From an uncultured Eubacteriales bacterium (GTDB taxonomy: Bacteria; Bacillota; Clostridia; Christensenellales; Borkfalkiaceae): a DNA stretch of 11,644 nt. How positions within the stretch are numbered: the stretch's first letter is position 1; every line of letters begins with the position of its first letter. Shown in pieces: positions 1 through 7,341 of this stretch. The position numbers and the translations under genes were made by a program. The stretch lies in contig CATYEP010000049.1 in the NCBI GenBank assembly GCA_958405585.1, forward strand, positions 1 to 11,644, written 5' to 3'. Under the pieces are notes generated by a model. It was not told where the DNA came from and did not search any database. It worked only from the letters and a program-made list of their open reading frames with translations.

Positions 1-617
1 TACCGGTCAAAAATCTCCGATACGGGTACCGCTTTTACGTGCATAATGCTTCCTTGATCGGCAAGTTTTTCCCCGGAAAGGTCTTCGGGATAAATTTCAA
101 ACGGAGAAACCGCCGCGATGCGCACACCCCCTTCCGCACTCTTGCTGTTTGCGTCCCAAAGTACTTTGTAAAACGCCGTTCCGCACGTTTCGCTCCACAT
201 CGTTGCACGCGTCTGAAGATCCCGTTCCTCACCGGTCGCCGCGCGATCGGTCATCGTGGGACGCACCTGCGCCAGCTTGGCGCAGCGCGTATCGATCGCC
301 GGCGCGATGTGATTGTACACGCGGCGCGTCATCCACCAATAGCGCGGCTGTTCTTCTTCCAGTTCTCCCGCAGCGCTCACGTCGCAATACTGGTTCCCTG
401 AAAGAAAATTCATGTTCAGCTCCCAGCTCCGTTCCAGAAAACGCCGATCCTCTTGCCGTTCGCGGAAAGTTTCATATACAAACTTTACCGTTTCCTCTTC
501 AAACTTTTTGTCAAAAGGACGGCTTGTACTGCGGTTGGTATTCAAACCGCCCAATACCTGCACATTCCCCTTGCTCTTTGCGCCCGTTACGGGCGCTTCT
601 GTCTTTTTTTGATCCAA
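1..617 (-). CDS. phage portal protein, N-terminal part (runs off the left edge)
   Basis: An open frame of 205 codons continues past the window edge. It probably encodes a portal protein, the ring at the capsid vertex through which TerL pumps DNA. The support is its position two genes after terL and its reading: a charged N-terminus, a helical stretch with FVYETFRERQEDRRFLERSWELN, an NQY motif (near residue 75), then a segment PRYWWMTRRVYNHIAPAIDTR and a later VSPFEIYPED stretch like that in P22-type portals. I chose the TTG start at 615-617 because AGGAGG (627-632, inside the end of the previous gene) lies 9 bases upstream and the first in-frame ATG falls well inside the conserved region. The TTG follows the previous stop by one base, so the two genes are probably translationally coupled. 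Family assignment is by eye; a different head-tail connector is a less likely alternative. Confidence 0.72.
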   Translation of the reverse strand, partial: MDQKKTEAPVTGAKSKGNVQVLGGLNTNRSTSRPFDKKFEEETVKFVYETFRERQEDRRFLERSWELNMNFLSGNQYCDVSAAGELEEEQPRYWWMTRRVYNHIAPAIDTRCAKLAQVRPTMTDRAATGEERDLQTRATMWSETCGTAFYKVLWDANSKSAEGGVRIAAVSPFEIYPEDLSGEKLADQGSIMHVKAVPVSEIFDR

Positions 618-618
618 T

Positions 619-882
619 TCAGTCTTCCTCCTGCCGACGCAGCTGCCGCAACAGCCGCTGCTTTTCCTCTTCCAGCATTTCGTCGCTCAGTTCACTGAGC
701 GGCGTCTGCCCGTCCATCAGCATCTTTGCCGCCTGAATATCCGGCGGCACACTTTTCTTTGTAACCTTCCGTTTGATCAGTACGGCTTCGCCGTCGTTGA
801 AGCCGTATTCCTCCACGACCTCGTCCGTTTCATACCCCACGGCACGGCGGACAAGTGCCTGTCTTATCTGCTCATCGCTCAC
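619..882 (-). CDS. small phage protein between terL and portal, TerS-like C-terminal motif
   Basis: This 87-residue acidic protein starts at a GTG (880-882) with GGAGG 8 bases upstream (891-895). An overlapping ATG at 889-891 hits a stop after three codons, so GTG is the start. The sequence has an N-terminal helix (SDEQIRQALVRRAVGY), a short beta-like region with KRKVTKKSVPPDIQAAKML, and a very charged C-terminal helix (residues 64-87). The lysine-rich VPPD-AA segment resembles the C-terminal part of some phage small terminase subunits, where a similar P-D-T-A-A-FWL stretch follows the DNA-binding domain. Here no helix-turn-helix precedes it, so it may be a reduced TerS, a TerL/portal adaptor or an unrelated small phage protein. 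It lies 25 bases after the terL stop and abuts the portal start, clearly in one operon. Confidence 0.72.
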   Translation of the reverse strand: MSDEQIRQALVRRAVGYETDEVVEEYGFNDGEAVLIKRKVTKKSVPPDIQAAKMLMDGQTPLSELSDEMLEEEKQRLLRQLRRQEED

Positions 883-907
883 AAAACCATCCTCCGATCC
901 TTGCCTT

Positions 908-2344
908 TCAGTTTCCGCGCCTTGCGCGTAACCGCCGCATCAGGCGCGCTTTGTCGCGCTGGACGGCCGTCGGAGGCTTTTCGGGTACGGAAGTGTGCGG
1001 CTTGGTCATGAGATAGTACCTCAGTTCATCCAAAGAGTGATCATCCTTTTTTTTGGGCACGTCGCCGCTTCCCCAGAAATAACCTTTCAGTTCGCGGATC
1101 AGATTGACACAGCCTTCAAAAATATACAGCTTCGGAACTCCGTTCTCCCCTTTGAGATAAGATTTCACGCGCGCTATACCGGCAAACAGATCCTTATTGA
1201 CGTTTGCATTCACGTTGATGCCCTGTTCATAGAACAGTTCGCTCACGCTTTTCGAACTCGCCAGCGTACGCTGGTTCGCCGCGGAATCGATCAGCGCCCT
1301 GATCCTGCCCATCCCGTCCGTATGCCAGCCCAATCCCGTGCTGATCTCCTTGATTTTGGCCGCATGATATCCGATATCGCGTTTGGCTTCATAGTGTTCC
1401 GCGACCACATAGACGTTTCCGTCGTAATCCACGCAATACCAATGCGCCGACAGCGGATTATTCAGTCCAGGGTCGATGGAAATCGTATCCTGCCATTCGA
1501 AGGGAATTTCAAAGGGCGGTATCACGTGAACGTTTTCGTCAAACTCAGGGTAAACCAGCCCTTCGCTCACGCAGAACTTACCGTACCGCCTGCTTTGCAA
1601 TTCTTTTTCGTCCATGGACGACGACAAAAGCTTTATTTCGCTTTTCTGCAAAAACGGGTTATCGCCCCATTCCATAAACTCGTACCAGACTTCGGGATTC
1701 CCGCTCTTGTTCATGTAAATTTCGTCGAACAGGAATGTCAGCCCTTTGAGCGGCGTCATGGTACCGAAAATATCGCCTGCCCGATCCAGAACGCGCATAC
1801 GGCATTCCTCATAAATATCCTCAGGCGGCTCCTCGTCGAACCAGACAAAATCCAACGACGCACCCTGAAACTTTTCCCTGCCCTGATCACAGCTTTTAAA
1901 GCCGATGACCGAGATCCCGCCGAACACGTTGCGGATACGGATCTGATCGACGACACCGGAGGGTGAGCCGCGCTTACCCGAAAGCATGACGATCTCTTCG
2001 ATCCATTCGGAAGGAAGATAATGCAGGATCTTTTTCTGTGCGACATCGCGCTGTACCTGCTGAGAAAGCGACACCACCCATCCGAACACGTCTTTCCTGT
2101 TTTTACGATAGGGATGAATCCCCCGCGCCATCCAGATACATTCCACGGCGCCGCATTCTGTTTTACCGCTGCGGTTTCCCCCGAACACCCAACGATTGCG
2201 TTTCCTGCATTTGTGAAAAGCGATCTGCTTTTTATGCTTTTTTCTGCCTGTATTGTAACGGGCAAGCGGATTCTCCCTGCGGCGCGCCTGTTCTCGCTCG
2301 ATCTGCATGATCCGTTCCAGAGTTTCTTTCTCCTGCCTGTCCAC
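908..2344 (-). CDS. terL: phage terminase large subunit (ATPase/nuclease)
   Basis: TerL packages phage DNA: an ATPase motor docks on the portal and a nuclease cuts the concatemer. This 478-residue protein has all expected parts. Walker A is GGNRSGKT (residues 55-62), Walker B is FVWFDEE (166-172, with D170 and E171), and the coupling motif is GTMTP (194-198). The RNase H-like nuclease follows, with acidic residues in SIDPG (D291), ALIDS (D353) and DDHSLDELRYY (D435 or D439). Length is normal and nothing looks broken. The start is GTG (2342-2344) with AGGAGG 7 bases upstream (2352-2357). An overlapping ATG at 2347-2349 is in another frame. It is the first gene of its transcript, with a sigma-A-like promoter just upstream. 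The 87-residue gene and the portal gene follow on the same strand. No small terminase gene precedes it, which is unusual for a complete prophage. Confidence 0.95.
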   Translation of the reverse strand: MDRQEKETLERIMQIEREQARRRENPLARYNTGRKKHKKQIAFHKCRKRNRWVFGGNRSGKTECGAVECIWMARGIHPYRKNRKDVFGWVVSLSQQVQRDVAQKKILHYLPSEWIEEIVMLSGKRGSPSGVVDQIRIRNVFGGISVIGFKSCDQGREKFQGASLDFVWFDEEPPEDIYEECRMRVLDRAGDIFGTMTPLKGLTFLFDEIYMNKSGNPEVWYEFMEWGDNPFLQKSEIKLLSSSMDEKELQSRRYGKFCVSEGLVYPEFDENVHVIPPFEIPFEWQDTISIDPGLNNPLSAHWYCVDYDGNVYVVAEHYEAKRDIGYHAAKIKEISTGLGWHTDGMGRIRALIDSAANQRTLASSKSVSELFYEQGINVNANVNKDLFAGIARVKSYLKGENGVPKLYIFEGCVNLIRELKGYFWGSGDVPKKKDDHSLDELRYYLMTKPHTSVPEKPPTAVQRDKARLMRRLRARRGN

Positions 2345-2376
2345 CCCATCGCCTCCTTTTGCCGCCGCGCAACTCG

Positions 2377-2405
2377 ATTATACCCGCAAAACATGGTGTT
2401 TCCAA
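2377..2405 (-). promoter_or_regulatory. sigma-A-like promoter of the terL operon
   Basis: Read on the minus strand, TTGGAA (2405-2400) is followed after exactly 17 bases by TATAAT (2382-2377). That gives a perfect -10, 4 of 6 matches in the -35 and ideal spacing. Transcription would start near 2370, about 25 bases before the terL GTG. It is a plain vegetative-type promoter rather than an obvious activator-dependent late promoter. Confidence 0.6.
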
Positions 2406-2543
2406 ATTTTACCGACAAAAATTTTCTTTTGTTTCGTCTTATTTTTGAATGAACGTATTCAAAATTTTAAAGCCAACTCTTCTTTTTGACAACATTCGGC
2501 GGTCTTCGCGTTTATTTCCCCCTTTTCGCGCCGTTCTGCGCGT

Positions 2544-2549
2544 TATAAT
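2544..2549 (+). promoter_or_regulatory. -10 box of the 231-residue protein gene
   Basis: TATAAT stands 30 bases before the ATG at 2580. No good -35 lies at 16-18 bases. A TTGACA at 2486-2491 is 52 bases away and too far, though it could serve a second promoter with a poor -10 near 2511. The ribosome binding site is GAGGTG, ending 5 bases before the ATG. The stretch 2345-2579 holds this promoter and the divergent terL promoter, and no gene. Confidence 0.45.
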
Positions 2550-2579
2550 GGTACACAGCCTGAAAAAAAGAGGTGAATC

Positions 2580-3275
2580 ATGAAAAAATTCCGAGTACTG
2601 CCTTTCCTGGCGCTGCTTGTATTCTGCCTGCCGCCGCGCGCGGCATATGCAGAAGATACGGATGTATACGCACGCATCACGCAACCGAACGTCTACTTTT
2701 ATGAAAAAGCGGACGAAGATTCCGGGCTTTTTATTCTGCCCGAAACATACTTCATCAAAATCACGGGCGAATCGCAGGATTATTATGCGGCGGAGTACCT
2801 TTCCGATACTCCCGGCCGCACTCCTCTTTACGGATTTTGCCGAAAAACGGATGTCGAACTCGTGGATTACATACCCGAAACCCCCTTTCTCATTTATGAC
2901 ACCGAGGTCACTTTCCGCACGTCTTCCGATGATCTCCCCGACGAATTTATCGTGGAATATACGATCGACGCCGCCTTTTACGGTACGTTTTCTTACGGTT
3001 CCTCTACCTGTTATTACGTTGAACTGGACGGAAAATTCGGTTATGTTCCCGCGGCGGCTTGTGAGCCGCTCTCTTACCTGCCCAACACCGAACACACCGA
3101 TAACACGCCAACCGTTCCGGACAACGATTCCGCAAAACCGCAATCGGTGAGCGCACTCAACGTCGTACTCATCAGCGCACTTGCCGTGACCGCCCTCGGA
3201 GCGGTGTACTTCCTGTTCCGCCCAGCCAAAAAACAGCCGCGGCCCCTCGACGAGGACGCCGAAGACTTTTTCTGA
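2580..3275 (+). CDS. secreted membrane-anchored protein with two SH3-like domains
   Basis: This is a 231-residue protein that I cannot assign to a named family. Residues 1-24 are a signal peptide: MKKFR, a hydrophobic core, then the cleavage-like AYA|ED. Two SH3-like beta modules follow, about residues 29-97 (ARITQPNVYFYEKAD to FCRKTDVELV) and 101-166 (FLIYDTEVTFRTSSD to FGYVPAAACEPL). Both end in the G-(F/Y)-(V/C) strand typical of bacterial SH3 folds. A Thr/Pro/Asn-rich linker (167-190) leads to one membrane span (192-213) and a short cytoplasmic tail that is basic, then acidic (DEDAEDFF). The protein should sit on the outer face of the membrane; wall binding or sensing is plausible but not shown. 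It faces the minus-strand regulator gene, with stops 36 bases apart. Its layout matches the C-terminal third of the 874-residue protein at 4623-7247, suggesting a related role. Confidence 0.85.
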   Translation: MKKFRVLPFLALLVFCLPPRAAYAEDTDVYARITQPNVYFYEKADEDSGLFILPETYFIKITGESQDYYAAEYLSDTPGRTPLYGFCRKTDVELVDYIPETPFLIYDTEVTFRTSSDDLPDEFIVEYTIDAAFYGTFSYGSSTCYYVELDGKFGYVPAAACEPLSYLPNTEHTDNTPTVPDNDSAKPQSVSALNVVLISALAVTALGAVYFLFRPAKKQPRPLDEDAEDFF

Positions 3276-3311
3276 TCTTTCAACCGAAGGTTTTGCTTTC
3301 TCACGCATTTT

Positions 3312-3986
3312 TTAAACGTTCAACAAACTTCCTTCCCTTACCGCTCTCCTCTCAGACAAACTTTCCGCCCCTTTATAGGAATGTACTTTCGCGTCGACAA
3401 CGATTTTTAAGGTTTTTTCCGTCACGGCGGATCCGAAATTTTGCCCGTTCTCTTTGCGATCTCTTTGACGACAAGCCGCATCGCTTACATGCAATTCGCC
3501 GCGCGTCCGCTTGTCCACAACAGAGAGCTCTCCGCTATTCCTGACGCGCTCTAAAAGCCCCATCATATACGGCACCGACGCAAAAGTCTGCAGAAACCAA
3601 TTCTCGTCCATACTGCTTCGCAAAAACAAATTATTCAGCTTTTCCCCCAAACGTTTTTGCCTGCGGTAATACGTGCGCTCACAATAATCACAGCTGATGT
3701 CGCCAAAATCGCGCTCCAACACCTTCTTTCTCCGAAAATATTTGTATTCCAGCAAATACTTCTCTTCGCGGTTCAGCTTTTCTAAAATTTCTTCCATCTT
3801 CGCCTGCAAAACCGTAAAACAGTCACGTATGTACAGATAATCGAGAATCTTCTCAACGCATTTCTCCGCCGTTTCTTTCCCGCTGAATGAAGCATACGCC
3901 TTCGCCTGCGCGCATTGTCCTATGTTTTCCGTCAGCTTTTCCAGCTTCGGCCACACAAGCAGTAAAACTTTTTGATATGCCTTCAC
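3312..3986 (-). CDS. sigma-region-4-like helix-turn-helix protein (hypothetical regulator)
   Basis: This 224-residue protein probably binds DNA. Residues 1-60 are helical. Residues 62-120 read like a sigma-70 region 4: LQAKMEEILEKLNREEKYLLEYKYF, a linker, then ERTYYRRQKRLGEKL as a basic recognition helix. A short segment with MDENWFLQTFASVPYMMGLLERV follows. The last 75 residues are basic, low in hydrophobics and without obvious fold. The frame is open upstream to an ATG at 4106, but I prefer the GTG at 3984-3986, because AAGGAGG (3996-4002) lies 9 bases before it and the sequence upstream of it reads like non-coding translation. No sigma region 2 is visible, so it is more likely a regulator of the ArpU or sigma-like type than a full sigma factor. 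It is convergent with the 231-residue gene and could be phage-derived or host; I cannot decide. Confidence 0.75.
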   Translation of the reverse strand: MKAYQKVLLLVWPKLEKLTENIGQCAQAKAYASFSGKETAEKCVEKILDYLYIRDCFTVLQAKMEEILEKLNREEKYLLEYKYFRRKKVLERDFGDISCDYCERTYYRRQKRLGEKLNNLFLRSSMDENWFLQTFASVPYMMGLLERVRNSGELSVVDKRTRGELHVSDAACRQRDRKENGQNFGSAVTEKTLKIVVDAKVHSYKGAESLSERRAVREGSLLNV

Positions 3987-4163
3987 CTCTTGTCCCCTCC
4001 TTTCCGATTTTTTCCTCTTTCGTTCCAGGAAAAATTTTCCAATTCCGTGCGGCAAAATAAAAAGTTTTTCCCGACACGCCGCGATCCTGCTTCCCATGCC
4101 CGCCATCGCTTCCGCGCCACGACAACTCTTTCTCTTCCGTTCGTATGTTTTTTACGCAATCTA

Positions 4164-4192
4164 ATTATCGCATACATTTTCCCCCTTTTCTA
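4164..4192 (-). promoter_or_regulatory. possible promoter of the sigma-like gene
   Basis: On the minus strand, TAGAAA (4192-4187), 17 bases, then GATAAT (4169-4164) preceded by TGC, an extended -10. Transcription would begin near 4157, leaving a leader of about 170 bases before the GTG at 3986. Matches are 4 of 6 and 5 of 6; the AT-rich surroundings make chance hits likely. Confidence 0.35.
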
Positions 4193-4255
4193 CCTTGCAC
4201 GACAACTTTTTACAAACATTTGTTTGTTTTTATTGTAACTATACTATATCATATT

Positions 4256-4283
4256 AAACAGGCATATATATGCCTGTTTTTTT
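4256..4283 (+). terminator. perfect 24-bp palindrome with T-tract
   Basis: AAACAGGCATAT (4256-4267) is followed directly by its exact reverse complement (4268-4279) and a T-run to 4283. On the plus strand it works as an intrinsic terminator; on the minus strand the T-tract is poor. No plus-strand gene ends here, so it may insulate the promoter 54 bases downstream. Its perfect dyad symmetry would also suit a dimeric regulator's operator. Confidence 0.6.
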
Positions 4284-4336
4284 AAATTTTTTCAAGTTTT
4301 GGAAAGATTCTGGCGGGGAAAAGAGGATAAATTCTA

Positions 4337-4365
4337 TCGACAAACGCGCGCGCGTGTGCTATAAT
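4337..4365 (+). promoter_or_regulatory. strong promoter of the propeller/SH3 gene
   Basis: TCGACA (4337-4342), 17 bases, then TATAAT (4360-4365), preceded by TGC as an extended -10. Five of six and six of six matches make this the best promoter in the window. The spacer is an unusual run of alternating C and G (CGCGCGCGCG, 4345-4354). The start would be near 4372, giving a leader of about 250 nt. Confidence 0.75.
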
Positions 4366-4371
4366 AAAAAA

Positions 4372-4622
4372 AAGCCAATGCGGGTGTCATAAAAAAAGAC
4401 TAAGTTCCTGCATGACGGCGCAAAAAATACAAATCCGAACGGATCCGCACTTTTTAGGAAAAGTGAACTGAAAAACGGCGGATCGGATACCGATCCGTTC
4501 ACGGTCGGGCACGAGGATTTTTACCGCCGGGCTTTGGGCGCAACCGTACAGAAAGCACATCGGATTGCATAAGAAGCAAAAAACGGCAATAAGAAAAAGG
4601 CCCGAACGGCTTGGGGAAACAT
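4372..4622 (+). ncRNA. structured 5' leader with mutually exclusive helices
   Basis: About 250 nt separate the promoter from the ATG and can fold extensively. A 7-bp helix pairs 4378-4384 with 4407-4413. Then three segments compete: A (4437-4448), B (4478-4486) and C (4490-4500). A-C gives 9 pairs (GAACGGATC with GATCCGTTC). A-B gives 7 pairs (GATCCGC with GCGGATC), enclosing a small hairpin (ACTTTT, TAGG, AAAAGT at 4449-4464). B-C gives an 8-bp hairpin with an ATA loop. Further on, ACGGT (4501-4505) pairs with ACCGT (4543-4547) around a CGCC/GGCG hairpin (4525-4540). Alternative pairing of this kind is typical of attenuators and riboswitches. No U-tract follows, so control would act on ribosome access or RNA stability. 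I do not recognise the conserved core of any known riboswitch. Confidence 0.45.
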
Positions 4623-7247
4623 ATGAAAAGGAAACTGACAGCGATCATATTATTTATCATTCTGATTCTGAGTACGGCGGGAAGCGTCGTATGGGCGGAG
4701 CCTGCTTCCTTGGCAACGGAAGAAAATCAGACACAATTGGGACTTCTTCTGCCGGAATCATATGAACAGTATCTCGAACTTACCGCCCCGACGGATTTTG
4801 CACTTTCAGAGAAATACATTGCCGTTGCCGACAAAACCACGGGGCAGACGGCATCCATTTATATTCTGGACAGGGCAGGCAACGTTTACAAAACGTTCAC
4901 ATTCAGTACCCCCAACTCCATTACATCACTGAATTTTTACAGCGACGGCGGAACGGATTACCTGTTTTTCATCGTACCGCCCAACCAGGTCTATTACCTT
5001 GACCTAAGCGCCGAAAGTCTGACAGGAACGGAACAGCTTCTGAGCGGACTTGCCCCTTCCGTCATGCTAATCAACGGGAGCGAAATTTTTTATTCCAAAA
5101 CCACGGAAGGAAGCAGCTCCCTTTTCCATGCAACGCTGAACGGACTCACCGTCGGCAACGAAACAAATATAGACGAAGCAACTTTACAGACAGGCAACGC
5201 TCGTTTCAGCCTTTATGATGGGCAGGTGTACGTATCGGAAAACAATAAAGTATATAAATGCTATGCCGACCGCATCGACACGACTACGACGGCTGCAATC
5301 ACACACAATCCAATCGAACAATTTGCCATGATCGGACAGAATCAGATACTATACTCCGACGCATGGAATGATCTTTATTACAACAACAGTACGAACATGA
5401 TCCAAACAAACTGTTCCGTGATCAAGTATTACCAAGGCAAAGTTTATGTAATCTACAGAGACGGCATTTCCGGTATTGACGTGACGCAAGAAAAGCAAGA
5501 ATTCAACGATTATCGAATCGGCAAATACGCCAACACGGAAAACCGTATCGGGCAGGATGCGAAAGACATATCACTTTGGGGCAGCCGCCTTGTGATCGCC
5601 GACCAGGCCAACCGCCGCGTGCTTATCTATGATAAGACGAATGCACAATCCCCTTATTCTGCCATAGAGAGCGTTGAATTCGGCCAAATCGTCTGTGCGG
5701 GAAAGGATACGTTTGCCGTTTCCGACACATCCCAGGTTCTCATCTATGGCTACGACGGCACTCTCAAAGCAACGCTGGCCAAGTCGTTGTTTGATTCGGT
5801 CATTCACAGCATCGCCTACTCCTACGGAAATTATTACATTGTAGGCGAAGGCAACCGCAACGCATACGTATTTGCGGAAACGGGCACGGACAGTTCCGCC
5901 CTGGAAGATGGCGTAAATTTGCAGAGCGCCGCCTGCACCTCCGTTACCGCCGACATATTCGGAAACCTGTATGTATTGCAGGGAGCATCTGTTTATCGGT
6001 ATACGACGGACACATTCGGGAAAGGTGTTACGGGAGAACATATCTGCACATTCTCCGAACCGCCCGTAAAGATTCTTTGCGATTATGTCGGAAATATTTA
6101 CGCTTGCACGGCAGACAGCATCCTCCGTTACAGCGTTGCAGATCAGAAAATAACAGACTTTGAGATCGGAACAGAACTCAATGCTCTCGTTTACAATAAC
6201 GGCGCGTCCTCTGCCGTATCTTTTGCATTGAGTTTTGAAAACAGCGAAATGTATATCCTTTCGGACGGATTTATCGCAAAGACAGAAAGTTTCGGGATCG
6301 CTTCCATTAACAATTTGTCCGCCGAGCAGACTTACGAAAAAATATTTGTAAACGGCACCGATCAAAACACAGCCGACAATACGCTGATCCGTGCGCATAA
6401 AAATTGTGTGGGCATACGGCTGGATTTTTCTGCTTTTACGGAAGATTCTTCCGTTCTCCCCTGCGGCGATTACATGCGCTTTTCCGAAGAGAAAATCGGC
6501 ACTCTCCTTGCCGAAACGGATGACGGAGTTGTCGTTCTGTTCCATGACCTGCAAGAAAACGATACAAATCCCATCACAAACCGTAGCTATGAGATCTATC
6601 TGTTACCGAAAGGAAGCGACTACGAGTCTCTCGGTACGCAGTATTATACGCAAAAAGACAAAAATTACATGGCGACCGTTTCCAACGACGTAGGCCTCTA
6701 TAAATATCCCGCCATGTATAAATTCCGCACAAACAGCGAAGGTGCGGCTGAAATCCTCGGCAAGATCGCGGATTTAAAACAAGGTACGCAAGTCTTTGTA
6801 TTGGGAGAACTCAATCCGGGATCGGATGTCTTGGACGCGGGCTCCTATTCGTTCATTCTGGTAAAAACGGAATCGGGGGATGTGTACGGCTTTGTTCCGA
6901 CCGCTTACCTGATCCAGACCGGTGAGGGCGCTACCGCCGAAGGTTCTTTCGTCTTCCGCAATCTGATAGAAGGAGCCGCCGTCACTCTTTACAGAAACAC
7001 GGATACCCTTCTCCTGCAAAACAGAGAACGTCTGCAAGTTTACGGCGAAGCAAACGAAAGCAATCTTATCTTTGTCGCTTATGTCGACGCAGACGGAAAT
7101 ACCTATACTGGCTGGATCGAGGAATCTCTCCTTGAAAAAGAAGACAGCTCCATCATCGCCGTACTTGTGATCGTTCCGCTTGTCTCCGCCGTTGTGCTCT
7201 TTTCTGTCTGCTACCTGATTTTGCGGAAACAACCCACCTTGCAATAA
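4623..7247 (+). CDS. large secreted beta-propeller / SH3 protein with C-terminal membrane anchor
   Basis: This 874-residue protein has no named family that I recognise. Residues 1-25 form a signal peptide (MKRKL, hydrophobic core, cleavage-like VWA|EP). Residues from about 45 to 560 are repeated beta strands of the NHL/YVTN propeller type: repeats such as DFALSEKYIAVADKTTGQTASIYILD, DISLWGSRLVIADQANRRVLIYD and VTADIFGNLYVLQGASVYRY. Two SH3-like modules follow (about 680-762 and 774-838), the first ending in VYGFVPTAYL and the second in TYTGWIEESLL. One membrane span (about 842-867) and a short basic tail end the protein, so the bulk faces outward. The frame is open to a TTG at 4611, but the ATG at 4623 gives a proper signal peptide, with a weak GGGGA ribosome site 5 bases before it. 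It is transcribed alone from its own promoter and ends at the hairpin at 7342. A wall-associated scaffold or sensor is inferred. Confidence 0.88.
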   Translation: MKRKLTAIILFIILILSTAGSVVWAEPASLATEENQTQLGLLLPESYEQYLELTAPTDFALSEKYIAVADKTTGQTASIYILDRAGNVYKTFTFSTPNSITSLNFYSDGGTDYLFFIVPPNQVYYLDLSAESLTGTEQLLSGLAPSVMLINGSEIFYSKTTEGSSSLFHATLNGLTVGNETNIDEATLQTGNARFSLYDGQVYVSENNKVYKCYADRIDTTTTAAITHNPIEQFAMIGQNQILYSDAWNDLYYNNSTNMIQTNCSVIKYYQGKVYVIYRDGISGIDVTQEKQEFNDYRIGKYANTENRIGQDAKDISLWGSRLVIADQANRRVLIYDKTNAQSPYSAIESVEFGQIVCAGKDTFAVSDTSQVLIYGYDGTLKATLAKSLFDSVIHSIAYSYGNYYIVGEGNRNAYVFAETGTDSSALEDGVNLQSAACTSVTADIFGNLYVLQGASVYRYTTDTFGKGVTGEHICTFSEPPVKILCDYVGNIYACTADSILRYSVADQKITDFEIGTELNALVYNNGASSAVSFALSFENSEMYILSDGFIAKTESFGIASINNLSAEQTYEKIFVNGTDQNTADNTLIRAHKNCVGIRLDFSAFTEDSSVLPCGDYMRFSEEKIGTLLAETDDGVVVLFHDLQENDTNPITNRSYEIYLLPKGSDYESLGTQYYTQKDKNYMATVSNDVGLYKYPAMYKFRTNSEGAAEILGKIADLKQGTQVFVLGELNPGSDVLDAGSYSFILVKTESGDVYGFVPTAYLIQTGEGATAEGSFVFRNLIEGAAVTLYRNTDTLLLQNRERLQVYGEANESNLIFVAYVDADGNTYTGWIEESLLEKEDSSIIAVLVIVPLVSAVVLFSVCYLILRKQPTLQ

Positions 7248-7341
7248 CATCCGTTCTGAAAAATGTTTCCGAGCGGCTTTGCAAACTTACTGTTTTGACT
7301 GAACTTTCAAACAGATCTTGTTTCAATGTAATATAAAAAAG

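Noticed and set aside
995..1966. 323-codon plus-strand frame across terL
   Set aside because: It is antisense to the fully recognisable terL frame, which holds all catalytic motifs.
2486..2491. TTGACA as -35 of the 231-residue gene
   Set aside because: It is 52 bases from TATAAT, and no good -10 lies at 16-18 bases from it.
3282..3292. AACC-GAA-GGTT hairpin between the convergent stops
   Set aside because: Four base pairs and no clean T-run, too weak to call a terminator.
3983..4177. 64-codon minus-strand frame ending in a GTGA overlap with the sigma-like gene
   Set aside because: Very basic, no recognisable pattern, and its ATG lies upstream of the best predicted transcription start. The overlap could be chance, so it is not listed as a gene.
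4425..4450. tRNA T-arm-like sequence on the minus strand (CGTTCGGATTTG)
   Set aside because: No matching acceptor, D or anticodon arms can be found nearby.
5571..6554. 327-codon minus-strand frame inside the propeller gene
   Set aside because: It is opposite to a coherent secreted propeller protein, and its own translation shows no domain pattern.
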